From contig CM060953.1 of NCBI GenBank assembly GCA_030765055.1, positions 22,577,687-22,641,686 on the forward strand: 64,000 bases of DNA. Direction: 5' to 3'. Below the pieces are notes generated by a model that worked only from the letters and a program-made list of their open reading frames with translations, was not told where the DNA came from and did no database searches. Positions 56,941 through 64,000 of the stretch are shown here, piece after piece (within the stretch, counting starts at the first letter, position 1; each line of letters starts with the position of its first letter). The DNA comes from Mantis religiosa (lineage: Eukaryota; Arthropoda; Insecta; Mantodea; Mantidae). The position numbers and the translations under genes were made by a program.

Positions 56941-57251
56941 TGTCTCATGCAGTTTTACCAGTCTTGTGTTACCTAATTTCTTTGTGAATAAGTCACTCAA
57001 TGTCAGTAAGTTTAAAAGTATTATTTCTGTTTGCAACATAATTTGAGTCCACATTAACTCAATTTGATTGTACTGCAGTGCTAACTGGGAAGGCGGATTA
57101 CCTCGTGTCTCATTTCAATTACAAGTTGATCCAGCTGATACTTTTTTACCTGGTTTTTAAATGCAATAACTGAATAATACTGCTTTGAACTCTCTAGAGT
57201 AAACAGAGATTACAAACCATTCATAAACAATTGTATAATGTGATGTTACAA

Positions 57252-57407
57252 AGGTTTCTCGGGATTGCAGCCAAATGATGTTTTCCTCTTCCAAGCTTTC
57301 AGCCATCTTAACTTATGGCCTGACATAACCCTGAGGAACGCCACAGAGTTAAGATGGCTGAAAGCTTGGAAGAGGAAAGCATCACTTGGCTGCAATCCCG
57401 GAAACCA
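57252..57407. repeat. Hairpin: 60-bp inverted repeat
   Basis: GGTTTCTCGGGATTGCAGCC...AGCCATCTTAACT at 57252-57312 pairs with 57347-57407 (AGTTAAGATGGCTGAAAGCT and onward) with few mismatches. Within it, CTGAGGA at 57331, a GCCA/TGGC stem and GAAAGCTT at 57360 could be read as another hammerhead-like layout, but this is weak. Confidence 0.7.
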
Positions 57408-57499
57408 TCGCAATCAATCAATGCTGAGAAAGCTTTAAATCTCATCTAATGTGATGATTCATGTTCTGCCGATGCAGCATTCTACAGGCTAACTGGAAG

Positions 57500-57715
57500 T
57501 GTACTGCAATGTGTAAGGACTATGATACAATGAAGCACAAAATTAATATAATTTTGAGTCGAACTAGTACTCAATGCTCCAACATCCATTAGTTGACAAC
57601 AGCTAATGAAGTTAGGAAGGTCCTAACGAAACGCGTAATAGGTAAATACTAGCAATAAATGGAGCATTGAGTATTAGTTCGACTCAAAATTATATTAATT
57701 GGAAGTGCAATGTTT
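57500..57715. repeat. Inverted pair of family D Penelope terminal repeats
   Basis: GTGTAAGGACTATGATACAA through GAGTCGAACTAGTACTCAAT (minus orientation) meets, after ACATCCATTAGTTGACAAC, a + copy with GTTAGGAAGGTCCTAACGAA and GGAGCATTGAGTATTAGTTC. The arms end in the same AATTTTGAGTCGAACTA sequence. No coding part is present, so this is a terminal-repeat-only insertion or remnant. Confidence 0.65.
57600..57642 (+). ncRNA. Hammerhead-ribozyme-like motif (family D, variant core)
   Basis: CTAATGA at 57603-57609 (consensus CUGANGA, G5 changed to A), stem II GTTAGGA with TCCTAAC (7 bp), GAAA at 57628-57631, and a self-complementary ACGCGT as stem III. The core change would be expected to reduce activity. 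Confidence 0.35.
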
Positions 57716-57903
57716 GCTCTCTCTTGAATTTAACGAACTCATTGGCTTATTCAAAGTAATTCTTTTATCACATCATGTCAAATGTTTACATTTAAGTTCT
57801 GAGTAATTAGAAATATACATGCAAACCAATAATAATGTTCATTACAGTACTTACCTCATGCTGTTATAATTAGAAAACTATGCATTATGGATAAATAAGG
57901 TTC

Positions 57904-58290
57904 AAATATAAATATTTGTTACAAAGGCTTCACTTATCTTAAGAAATTGGTGTTAATACTTCTTTCTAATGGAGATCGATTTCAAAAACAGTCATCAGTC
58001 ACCTCCGTTGTCAAGGATTCTGGTTACCATGTTTTTCTTATGTTTTTTTAGTATTACCAACATCTGAAAATGAAACAAACCTAAAAAGAGAATCAACTGC
58101 TGGTATTTCAAAATTCATTACGTGATGTTTATTTTTTAAAATAAATATCTTTTTCCAAACTATTCCTTGACAACGGAATTGACTGATGATGAAAACAATC
58201 TGTTTTTGAAACTGATCTCCATTAGAAAGAAGTATTAACACCAATTTCTTAAGATAAGTGAAGCCTTTGTAACAAATATTTATATTTGTG
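57904..58290 (-). mobile_element. Short Penelope tail between inverted terminal repeats
   Basis: 57904-58018 and 58160-58285 are inverted repeats about 115 bp long. Between them is the minus-strand end of a Penelope frame: IVWKKIFILKNKHHVMNFEI with PAVDSLF, the block that ends the endonuclease. The arm at 58160-58215 contains CTGATGATGAAAACA, a TGTTTTT partner and GAAAC, again a hammerhead-like layout; the other arm lost half of stem II. Inverted terminal repeats are a known Penelope feature. Confidence 0.75.
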
Positions 58291-58456
58291 TAATATTTAT
58301 TGCTTCACTGTAGCTAGCTTCATTTTCTACATAATTCTATTAACATGTTTGTAAATTACATTTTTCTGGGACCTGCAAATATTTACATATAAATACAAAT
58401 TATATATAACTGGGTTACGTGTAAAGCCAGTTCAACTGTAAAACTTTTACAAGGGA

Positions 58457-58553
58457 TATATCAAGATTTAACTGTCTTGGAACACCACAGTGAAGCGAAA
58501 TAATTATTAATTTATAGATGAGTCGTATTTATTACACATCTATAAATTAATAA
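58457..58553 (+). mobile_element. 97-bp palindromic Penelope-tail insertion with 12-bp target duplication
   Basis: TTTTACAAGGGA occurs exactly at 58445-58456 and 58554-58565. The 97 bp between them start TATATCAAGATTTAACTGTC, include GGAACACCACAGTGAAGCGA and end CTATAAATTAATAA. They equal the outer parts of the 227-bp unit at 59893, with the centre (ribozyme-like part) missing. ATTATTAATTTATAGATG pairs with CATCTATAAATTAATAAT. Confidence 0.85.
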
Positions 58554-58639
58554 TTTTACAAGGGACTATTTTCAGTCTCAGAAAAATCTACAATGTGAAA
58601 GATCAAAGGCACAGCTTTATTCTTAACCTGAATACAAGA

Positions 58640-58840
58640 AGAGAAAGGTAGAATCAGACTGCCATAGCTGGGATCTAAACCATGGATCTTCAAGCTGTTA
58701 CTCTTACTAAGCTACCATGGGAACATGCTAGTATAATATTAAATTTCCCAAATGTCTTACACTTTCCCTGGTAAACCACAAGGCATTCTTAAGTCCCAGG
58801 TTTCATATATACACTATTAGGTCAAGTAAGTTCCCAAGAA
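58640..58840 (-). repeat. Composite tRNA-like repeat C, inverted copy
   Basis: Reverse complement carries GGGACTTAAGAATGCC, AATTTAATATTATACTAGC, a tRNA-like GGTAGCTTAGTAAGAGTAAC and GGTTTAGATCCCAGC, in the same order as the copies at 25 and 35 kb. Confidence 0.6.
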
Positions 58841-58947
58841 AACTCACATGCATGGTACAGTTTGCACTAACATAAGCTAATACTTAGTGACTTACAATTT
58901 ACTTTGACATCTCAAATCTCAGTTGTTAAGCAGGCTGTTTTACTCAC

Positions 58948-59130
58948 CGAACAGTTTTCAATTTGTGTAGAATGGGAGCCACTTTTGTGTTATCAGAAAG
59001 GGGTTGCCACTTGACAGACTGGATGCACAGTTCATACAGCAGCTTATCCAGATATGGACTAAGGAAGTTTGGCAAACACTCCACTACTTTTTGTACTGCT
59101 GTTACAACACTCAGAAGCAACAAATCTGGG
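58948..59130 (-). CDS. HEATR1: HEATR1/UTP10 internal exon (most upstream visible)
   Basis: Acceptor TTGTTTTCAG and donor GTGAGT; phase 2 at both ends, 183 nt. Encodes PDLLLLSVVTAVQKVVECLP, NFLSPYLDKLLYELCIQSVK and NTKVAPILHKLKTV. The split Arg codon (CG|G) joins it to QKLASSIAG in the exon at 56317. It is a HEAT-type helical segment, weaker in motif conservation than later exons, but phase and order fit. Upstream exons lie beyond the right edge. Confidence 0.85.
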
Positions 59131-59698
59131 CTGAAAACAAAAATTGCAAATTTTTTTATATTTGTACACAAAGCATAACTTATTATAATTTCTACTATTT
59201 CTGAGTATTATTTCAGAATAATTTTAGAAATGAAGTCTTGATGAATCAACAAATAAATGCGGCAGATACTTCTCATTATGCCCTATTGCATGCAAGTTCA
59301 CACATGAACTCAAAGATATTTAATTTTTGGCAAGTTCAGCTAATGGTTATCATAAAAAACTAAAAATAGTGTTTCAAAATAAAACGTTACCGAGTTTTGG
59401 CTGAATTTACCAGTTACTATTGCTATTCTCAACCAAATTTTCCTCTACAATTATCAAAACAAAATTAGAAGGTACTTGAATGCAGAACCACATATTACCT
59501 GAAATTATCAATTGAACTACATAACAGAAACTTATGCTAAAAATGCAACCAAAGATATCAAATTGAAATGGAAACAGTTTGTCATTTATTGAAATTTGGA
59601 AATACTTTTATGTATGAACAAATTTTAACAATATTATTTGCAGTAGTGGCAGTCAATTGTAATTTCATTACACTGAACAGTTTTGCTGTTTATTAATG
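59131..59698. other. HEATR1 intron, no feature
   Basis: AT-rich intron; nothing supported. Confidence 0.3.
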
Positions 59699-59757
59699 AG
59701 TGTGGACTATGATACACCAAATTAACATAATTTTGAGACAAACACCATGTTCCACAT

Positions 59758-59796
59758 ATTGCATTTCGTTAGGACCTTCCTAACATCCTCAGCTAA
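59758..59796 (-). ncRNA. Hammerhead-ribozyme-like motif (family D, consensus core)
   Basis: Minus strand: TTAG, CTGAGGA (59786-59792, exact CUGANGA), T, stem II GTTAGGA/TCCTAAC, GAAA (59764-59767). The 3' part of stem I is lost: other copies continue TGCATTCTAG, here TGCAATATG. It is a good core in a truncated context. Confidence 0.45.
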
Positions 59797-59892
59797 CTGA
59801 GTTTTTGTCTATGGGTTTCTCTTTTGTATTATGTGATTTCAAAAGGTGTTGTGCACTGAATTTGTTCTGTGGAACCAAAGTAATGTTGTGTT

Positions 59893-60119
59893 ATCGAGAT
59901 TTAACTGTATTGGAACACCACAGTGAAGCGAAATAATTATTAATTTATAGATGAGTCGTATTTATTACACATCGGCTTCACTTACGTACCTATTTTGAGG
60001 ACATGTTTCGCAAACCATCGAAGAGCTGAAGATGCAAACGATGGTTTGCGAAACATGTCCTCAAAATAGGTATGTAAGTGAAGCTGATGTGTAATAAATA
60101 TGACTCATCTATAAATTAA
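59893..60119 (+). mobile_element. 227-bp palindromic Penelope-tail insertion with 12-bp target duplication
   Basis: TAATGTTGTGTT is present exactly at 59881-59892 and 60120-60131. The insert begins ATCGAGATTTAACTGTATTG and ends CTATAAATTAA. 59940-60020 is inverted at 60040-60118 (arms about 80 bp, few mismatches), sharing CCTATTTTGAGGACATGTTT. It interrupts a Penelope remnant whose reading frame is restored when the insert and one duplication are removed, which proves insertion. It encodes no protein. Confidence 0.88.
60023..60062 (+). ncRNA. Hammerhead ribozyme candidate with consensus core
   Basis: Layout: stem I GAG (60023-60025) with CTC (60060-60062); core CTGAAGA (60026-60032, fits CUGANGA); one T; stem II GCAAAC/GTTTGC with loop GATG; GAAA (60050-60053); stem III from self-complementary ACATGT (60053-60058); cleavage-type C at 60059. 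Stem I is only 3 bp and stem III has no loop, as in the minimal hammerheads known from Penelope elements, which may work as dimers. The motif sits in a large palindrome that could compete with the fold. Confidence 0.55.
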
Positions 60120-60533
60120 TAATGTTGTGTTGTTAAAGGACTGTTTGGAAAAGGCATGTAGCTCTGGAGTGGTATGTGAATTTTCTGTATGAATTTTTAT
60201 GACTGATTGGGGAAAGAGTTACATGCCTGCATCTCTGTTACCTTTTGAATTTATCAATTTTGTTTTTAGCCAATTCAGCACTGAATTCATTGTAGTACAC
60301 ATAGTTCTAGAATGCAGAGTTTGGAAGATTTTCAGGCACCAGGTGAAAACGTGCATGTGATATTTTAGTTAAAACATAACCATGCTGCTGCTACTTGACC
60401 TAATCTAGTAAGAAGGTGCGCTAATGATGGTACGAATACTGAGAAGCCTGTCACAGTCCTTCACTGCATAGTTAGGCATAACAGTACACCTCTAAACTTA
60501 AACAAAGGTAGTGGTTTATTTCCTGTAGTCACC

Positions 60534-60680
60534 ATGGCTTTGAAAACAAGAACTGTACTAGATGTTAACACAAGAGTGAAAATGACTTATGCTAGTGAAA
60601 GAGATAAATTGAGTGTAAAGCAGAACATGAAGGTGTTCAGTGTAGGAAAAACTCAAGTTTACAAGATTCTAAAGAAGTAA
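60534..60680 (+). pseudogene. Tigger/pogo-like transposase N-terminal (CENP-B type HTH) fragment
   Basis: The frame ALKTRTVLDVNTRVKMTYAS, KLSVKQNMKVFSVGKTQVYK, ILKK resembles the CENP-B/Tigger N-terminal helix-turn-helix ('LSIEDKLKIIE...YGVGKSTVYDIKK'). It stops at TAA 60678-60680, immediately before Penelope sequence begins. The Penelope therefore seems to have landed here and cut the gene off; its continuation was not found downstream. Confidence 0.5.
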
Positions 60681-60685
60681 ATGGA

Positions 60686-61669
60686 TTGATCTTCAAGGTT
60701 TGGTATAGATATGTTGACGACATCTTTGCAATTGTACCAAGTAAACATTTAGATGATGCATTAAAATTACTCAATCTGCAAGAAAGGACTATCAAATTCA
60801 CAATAGAAAAGGAAATCAATGGACAACTACCTTTCTTGGATCTAAATATCATCAGGAATGATACAAAAATAAAATTTGGAATTTACAGGAAGCCAACACA
60901 TTCAGAAAATTATATAAAAAATAATAGCCACAACCCAATTACACATAAACATGCAATAATAAACAGCCTTACACACAGACTAGTCAACATACCCATGGAA
61001 AAAGAAGAATATTTCAAGGAACAAAAAGCAATAATACACATAGCAGAAGAAAACGGATACAACAAAAGTTTGGTGTTGAAGAAAATTAGAAAATCTAAAC
61101 TAAAGAAAACCATTAAGGAAGCAACCACATTTATTAAAGAAAAAGAAAGCAACAGCATATTCAGTTCATTCACATATCATCCAAAAACATTTAATAAATT
61201 TAAAAAGATATTCAAGGAACAAAATATCATCTTGGCACCTACTAATAGATACTCAATTTTAAAATTACTAAATTCAAAAACAAAAGATGAAATTCCTTCA
61301 GGTAACAAATCTGGAATATACCAAATAAACTGTAAGAATTGTGAAAAATGCTACATAGGTCAAACAAAAAGAAATTTAAAAACCAGAGTCAAAGAACACT
61401 TTAGAAACATCAGATTGAAACAAGAAGACAAGTCAGCAGTAGCATTTCATTTTTGGAATGAAAACCATGACATTGATCCAAATCCAAAATTATTAAAAGG
61501 AGTGATAAACCAAAATAGATTGACAACATGGGAGAACATATTCATCTGGAAAAATAAGGATCGCGTAATGAACTTTGAAATCCCGCCAGTAGATAATTTG
61601 ACAAAAAAGTTCATAGTTCCACCACCAGAGAGAGAAGACAACAACAGATGCCAGTTGGAAAGAGATTGA
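60686..61669 (+). CDS. Penelope RT C-terminal part and GIY-YIG endonuclease, open
   Basis: The RT catalytic block YVDDIFAIVPSKHLDDALKL is at the start, followed by LPFLDLNIIRNDTKIKFGIY and RKPTHSENYI. The endonuclease comes near residue 208: SGIYQINCKNCEKCYIGQTK, RNLKTRVKEHFRNI, SAVAFHFWNENHDIDPN and the end MNFEIPPVDN. The Cys pairs around the GIY motif are typical of Penelope endonucleases. RT blocks before YVDD are absent, so it cannot act alone. The stop codon lies within the predicted ribozyme core. Confidence 0.88.
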   Translation: MIFKVWYRYVDDIFAIVPSKHLDDALKLLNLQERTIKFTIEKEINGQLPFLDLNIIRNDTKIKFGIYRKPTHSENYIKNNSHNPITHKHAIINSLTHRLVNIPMEKEEYFKEQKAIIHIAEENGYNKSLVLKKIRKSKLKKTIKEATTFIKEKESNSIFSSFTYHPKTFNKFKKIFKEQNIILAPTNRYSILKLLNSKTKDEIPSGNKSGIYQINCKNCEKCYIGQTKRNLKTRVKEHFRNIRLKQEDKSAVAFHFWNENHDIDPNPKLLKGVINQNRLTTWENIFIWKNKDRVMNFEIPPVDNLTKKFIVPPPEREDNNRCQLERD

Positions 61670-61703
61670 AAATGGAGGCCAGGGCCTTTGAAACTAGTCT
61701 CTC
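61662..61703 (+). ncRNA. Hammerhead-ribozyme-like fold overlapping the Penelope stop codon
   Basis: Stem I GAGA (61662-61665) with TCTC (61700-61703); core TTGAAAA (61666-61672; consensus CUGANGA with C3 and G8 changed); stem II GAGGCC with GGCCTT; GAAA (61690-61693); stem III from self-complementary ACTAGT; C at 61699. The stem sequences differ from those of the other copies while pairing is kept, which supports a conserved fold. The two core changes suggest lost or weak activity. Confidence 0.45.
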
Positions 61704-61929
61704 ATAAATATATGAAAAAGTAAGTGACGAGTGTCAATAAACCAACCACAAATAATTTTTATATTAATTTTGACGTCACTGTTACTAAATTCCTCCAAAC
61801 ACACATCAAGTAAATGGAAATTCTGAAGCAGTGGAAAAATTGTGTTAATGGGAAAATAACGAAAGAACTTTAGAAAACTGAAAACCGGGACGTTAATGAA
61901 ATAGTGTGTGAGTGATTTGTTAGTATTAG
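61704..61929. other. Spacer between two Penelope elements
   Basis: No frame or repeat recognised; it may be the leader of the downstream element. Confidence 0.3.
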
Positions 61930-62188
61930 GGGCGAACAATCACTGTATATTGGGGCCTATGTTACAGAAGTACATTAAAAAGGTAGTTGAAAGACAGGAC
62001 AAGACTGAATTCAAACCATGGAGAGTTTCCGCAAAAGACATCCAATACCTTTGAAAGAACTTTGTGGAGAATCGAATGACACTCACACTGAAACCATTGG
62101 TGACTGAACTGCTAAATTATCTTCAATAATTGAAGGATACAAACCCGAGAACATAGCAAATGACACCGAGAAAGGATTATCCTTCTAC

Positions 62189-63790
62189 ATGTTACTGAAC
62201 AAGTTATTGTGTTTAAAAAGTGAGAAATGTTCGGCAGAAAAATTGTCCAAGAAAAGATTGAAAAAGAAAAGAATATATGGTTTGCCTAAAATACACAAAC
62301 CCAACATACCCATGAGACCCATTGTAAATAATATAAACACTCCTACTTACCTTCTGGCAAAATGGCTAACCAAAAAATTTCAGTCCTTTCCACAATTCCA
62401 TACTCTGAGTATAAAAAACTCTTTAGACCTGGTAGAAAAAATTCAAAATCTTAAACTAAAACCTCATGACACTTTAGTATCCTTTGATGTCCGCTCCCTC
62501 TTCCCTAGCATTCCATTAGACAAACTTTTGATTCAACTGAAAAAATGGCTAAATTCTATAAACCTGGATGCCAATGCAATAGAAGAATATGTGGCAATGA
62601 CTGAATTATGTATACATCAAAATTATTTTGTCTTCGATGGAAAATATTACAAACAAATTTCAGGACTAGCTATGGGAAGCCCGCTATCACCATTTTTGGC
62701 CAATCTATACATGAGCTTTTTCGAAACACATATTACTAAAGCCTTCCCTCATATGTTTAAAACATGGTACAGATACGTAGACGACATCTTTGCAATAGTG
62801 CCCTACAAACTAATAGATGATGCTTTGAAACTACTCAACCTGCAAGAACCCAGCATACAATTCACAGTAGAAACTGAAGAGGACTGTACTCTACCTTTTT
62901 TAGACCTTAAAATCAAAAAAGGCAATGAAAAACTAGAATTTGGCATTCATAGAAAAGCAACACACACAGATAATTACATCAAAGCAAATAGTTTCAACCC
63001 AATTCCACACAAACATGCAACCATCAACAGTCTGACACACAGATTAGTAAATCTACCTCTCAGCCAGCAAGAATATCAAAACGAATACCATCAAATCTTA
63101 AAAACTGCAATTAAAAATGGATATGGAAAAAACCTTGTAGATAAAAAACTAAAATTATTCAAACTTCAAAAGAAATTAAAACAGATCACAGCTCTCACAC
63201 CAATAAAACAAGAAACTAAATTTGCTAAATTTACTTACCACCCCTGGGCCACAAAAAAGTTCCAAAAAATATTCAAGAAATACAATATAACATTGGCACC
63301 AAAAAACAATTACAACATTAAAAACCTACTTCACAGTAATAATACTGATAAGATAAAACCAGAGGAAAAGTCAGGCATTTACAAAATTAAGTGTAAAGAC
63401 TGTGAAAAAATTTACATAGGAAGGACAAAAAGGAACATAGGCACTAGAAAGAAAGAACACTTCAGGCACTTAAGATACAAAAATATTGATAAGTCCGCAA
63501 TAGCAGCTCATTTCTGGTCTGAAAATCATGAAATTGAAGATAGCACAGAATTACTAAAATACGTACAAAAACATAGTGAACTCGTCATATGGGAGAGGAT
63601 ATACATAGAAAAACATAAAAACCAACTAATGAACTTTGAAATCCCGCTAGAAGAGAATCCCACTTTTCAGTTCATCACTAAATCAACAGATGGCAGCAAC
63701 CCCAGAATTACCCACACCGCTGGATCTAGCGACAGTCGCACAAGAGCCGTAGATGCAAGCGAAGATTTGCGAAACATGTCCTCAAAATAG
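62189..63790 (+). CDS. Penelope reverse transcriptase and GIY-YIG endonuclease
   Basis: RT blocks in order: KKKRIYGLPKIHKPNIPMRP, LVSFDVRSLFPSIPLDKL (catalytic Asp), QISGLAMGSPLSPFLANLYM, and WYRYVDDIFAIVPYK (YVDD). Then LPFLDLKI and RKATHTDNYI, the linker FTYHPWATKKFQKIF, and the endonuclease SGIYKIKCKDCEKIYIGRTK, TRKKEHFRHLRYK, AAHFWSENHEIED, IWERIYIEKHKNQLMNFEIP. These polymerise cDNA and nick target DNA. The N-terminal region before the first RT block is lost to stops and a probable deletion. The last 36 codons run through the ribozyme-like tail. Confidence 0.9.
   Translation: MLLNKLLCLKSEKCSAEKLSKKRLKKKRIYGLPKIHKPNIPMRPIVNNINTPTYLLAKWLTKKFQSFPQFHTLSIKNSLDLVEKIQNLKLKPHDTLVSFDVRSLFPSIPLDKLLIQLKKWLNSINLDANAIEEYVAMTELCIHQNYFVFDGKYYKQISGLAMGSPLSPFLANLYMSFFETHITKAFPHMFKTWYRYVDDIFAIVPYKLIDDALKLLNLQEPSIQFTVETEEDCTLPFLDLKIKKGNEKLEFGIHRKATHTDNYIKANSFNPIPHKHATINSLTHRLVNLPLSQQEYQNEYHQILKTAIKNGYGKNLVDKKLKLFKLQKKLKQITALTPIKQETKFAKFTYHPWATKKFQKIFKKYNITLAPKNNYNIKNLLHSNNTDKIKPEEKSGIYKIKCKDCEKIYIGRTKRNIGTRKKEHFRHLRYKNIDKSAIAAHFWSENHEIEDSTELLKYVQKHSELVIWERIYIEKHKNQLMNFEIPLEENPTFQFITKSTDGSNPRITHTAGSSDSRTRAVDASEDLRNMSSK
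63744..63783 (+). ncRNA. Hammerhead-ribozyme-like motif with altered core, inside the ORF
   Basis: GAG...CTC stem I, GCAAG/TTTGC-type stem II, GAAA at 63771-63774, ACATGT and C as in the copy at 60023, but the core is CCGTAGA instead of CTGAAGA. The array units at 46 kb have the same altered core. Confidence 0.4.
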
Positions 63791-63865
63791 GTACGAAAGT
63801 GAAGCAGATGTGTTAAAAAATGCGACTCATCTAAAATTTAATAAAGATTGACTTGTTTTCCTATG

Positions 63866-64000
63866 TGATTTTATTCCAGGTGAAATGGCAAACCACTTTG
63901 TTAAAAGGAAATCTGTCTTAAACGGAGATTTTGAAGTCTTGTTCGATTCAGCTAAAGACAGGGTTCAGCTGCTTATAATGTTACATTGTGTTCTTTTATG
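63866..64000 (+). CDS. Unidentified open frame at the right edge, possible exon start
   Basis: After TGATTTTATTCCAG, a good splice-acceptor context, a frame is open to the window end: MANHFVKRKSVLNGDFEVLF, then DSAKDRVQLLIMLHCVLL. About 43 codons are visible. I do not recognise the protein. It may be an exon of a gene to the right on the + strand, or part of another TE. Confidence 0.25.

Larger units (their letters stand above)
59699..60250 (-). mobile_element. Penelope remnant (minus) interrupted by a 227-bp palindromic unit
   Basis: Minus-strand codons from about 60185 read RKFTYHSRATCLFQTVL, a stop, QHN; after removal of the insert and one copy of the 12-bp duplication they continue ITLVPQNKFSAQHLLKSHN. 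The intact Penelope at 62 kb has FTYHPWATKKFQKIF and ITLAPKNNYNIKNLL in the same order. The remnant then runs directly into a family D terminal repeat at 59699-59800; the GIY-YIG domain is deleted. Confidence 0.75.
60684..61703 (+). mobile_element. 5'-truncated Penelope-like element with intact 3' half
   Basis: Starts abruptly in the RT palm (WYRYVDDIF) and runs through linker and GIY-YIG endonuclease to a tail with a hammerhead-like fold at 61662-61703. No stop interrupts its 328 codons, so it is a relatively young insertion. A second Penelope in the same direction starts about 200-300 bp further on. Confidence 0.85.
61930..63840 (+). mobile_element. Penelope-like element with complete RT and GIY-YIG frame
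   Basis: Leader-side coding (KKVVERQDKTEFKPWRVSAK, then NFVENRMTLTLKPLV) is broken by stops between 61960 and 62188. From 62189 a 533-codon frame is open. The 3' tail (GATGGCAGCAACCCCAGAAT to CTCATCTAAAATTTAATAA) is the same sequence that forms the palindromic array at 46 kb and the units at 58.5 and 59.9 kb. No flanking target duplication could be defined. Confidence 0.85.

Overview
The window looks like a gene-poor stretch of a large arthropod genome, most likely an insect. Two multi-exon host genes with kilobase introns are visible, and nearly everything else is transposable-element (TE) sequence: mariner, Tc1, hAT, piggyBac and PIF/Harbinger DNA transposons, two or more LINE types, LTR-like repeats, tRNA-headed SINEs, and an unusual number of Penelope-like elements (PLEs). 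TE density and large introns would suit a polyneopteran such as a cockroach, termite or stick insect, but no marker fixes the species.

Layout. 1-12.7 kb: a Harbinger element, a degraded hAT element, a nearly full-length LINE on the minus strand, an LTR-like repeat with a long AC microsatellite, and a TTAA-flanked element. 13.1-33.5 kb (+): the last six exons of a type I membrane protein with one CUB domain, one Sushi/CCP domain, one transmembrane helix and a short acidic tail. Its introns hold SINEs, a foldback mariner, a Penelope fragment, a Jockey-like RT fragment, and a Tc1 element interrupted by a recent LINE insertion. 33.5-50.5 kb: intergenic TE-filled DNA, with a Penelope remnant, a mariner, a hAT candidate, and a piggyBac element split by a palindromic Penelope-tail array. 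50.5-59.1 kb (-): the last five coding exons of HEATR1/UTP10, a ribosome-biogenesis HEAT-repeat protein. Two different mariners and many Penelope tails sit in its introns. The two host genes converge. 59.7-64 kb: Penelope elements, two of them with long intact RT plus GIY-YIG reading frames.

Main point of interest: many Penelope tails carry motifs with the layout of hammerhead ribozymes (CUGANGA, a hairpin, GAAA, a short self-complementary stem III). Hammerheads are known in Penelope elements. Here one of the best-preserved cores lies in a 227-bp palindromic unit with a 12-bp target-site duplication (TSD). A 97-bp relative has its own 12-bp TSD, and a 770-bp relative has an imperfect one. The three look like a small non-autonomous family of mobilised Penelope tails. 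All of this comes from reading the sequence only; no database search or folding program was run.
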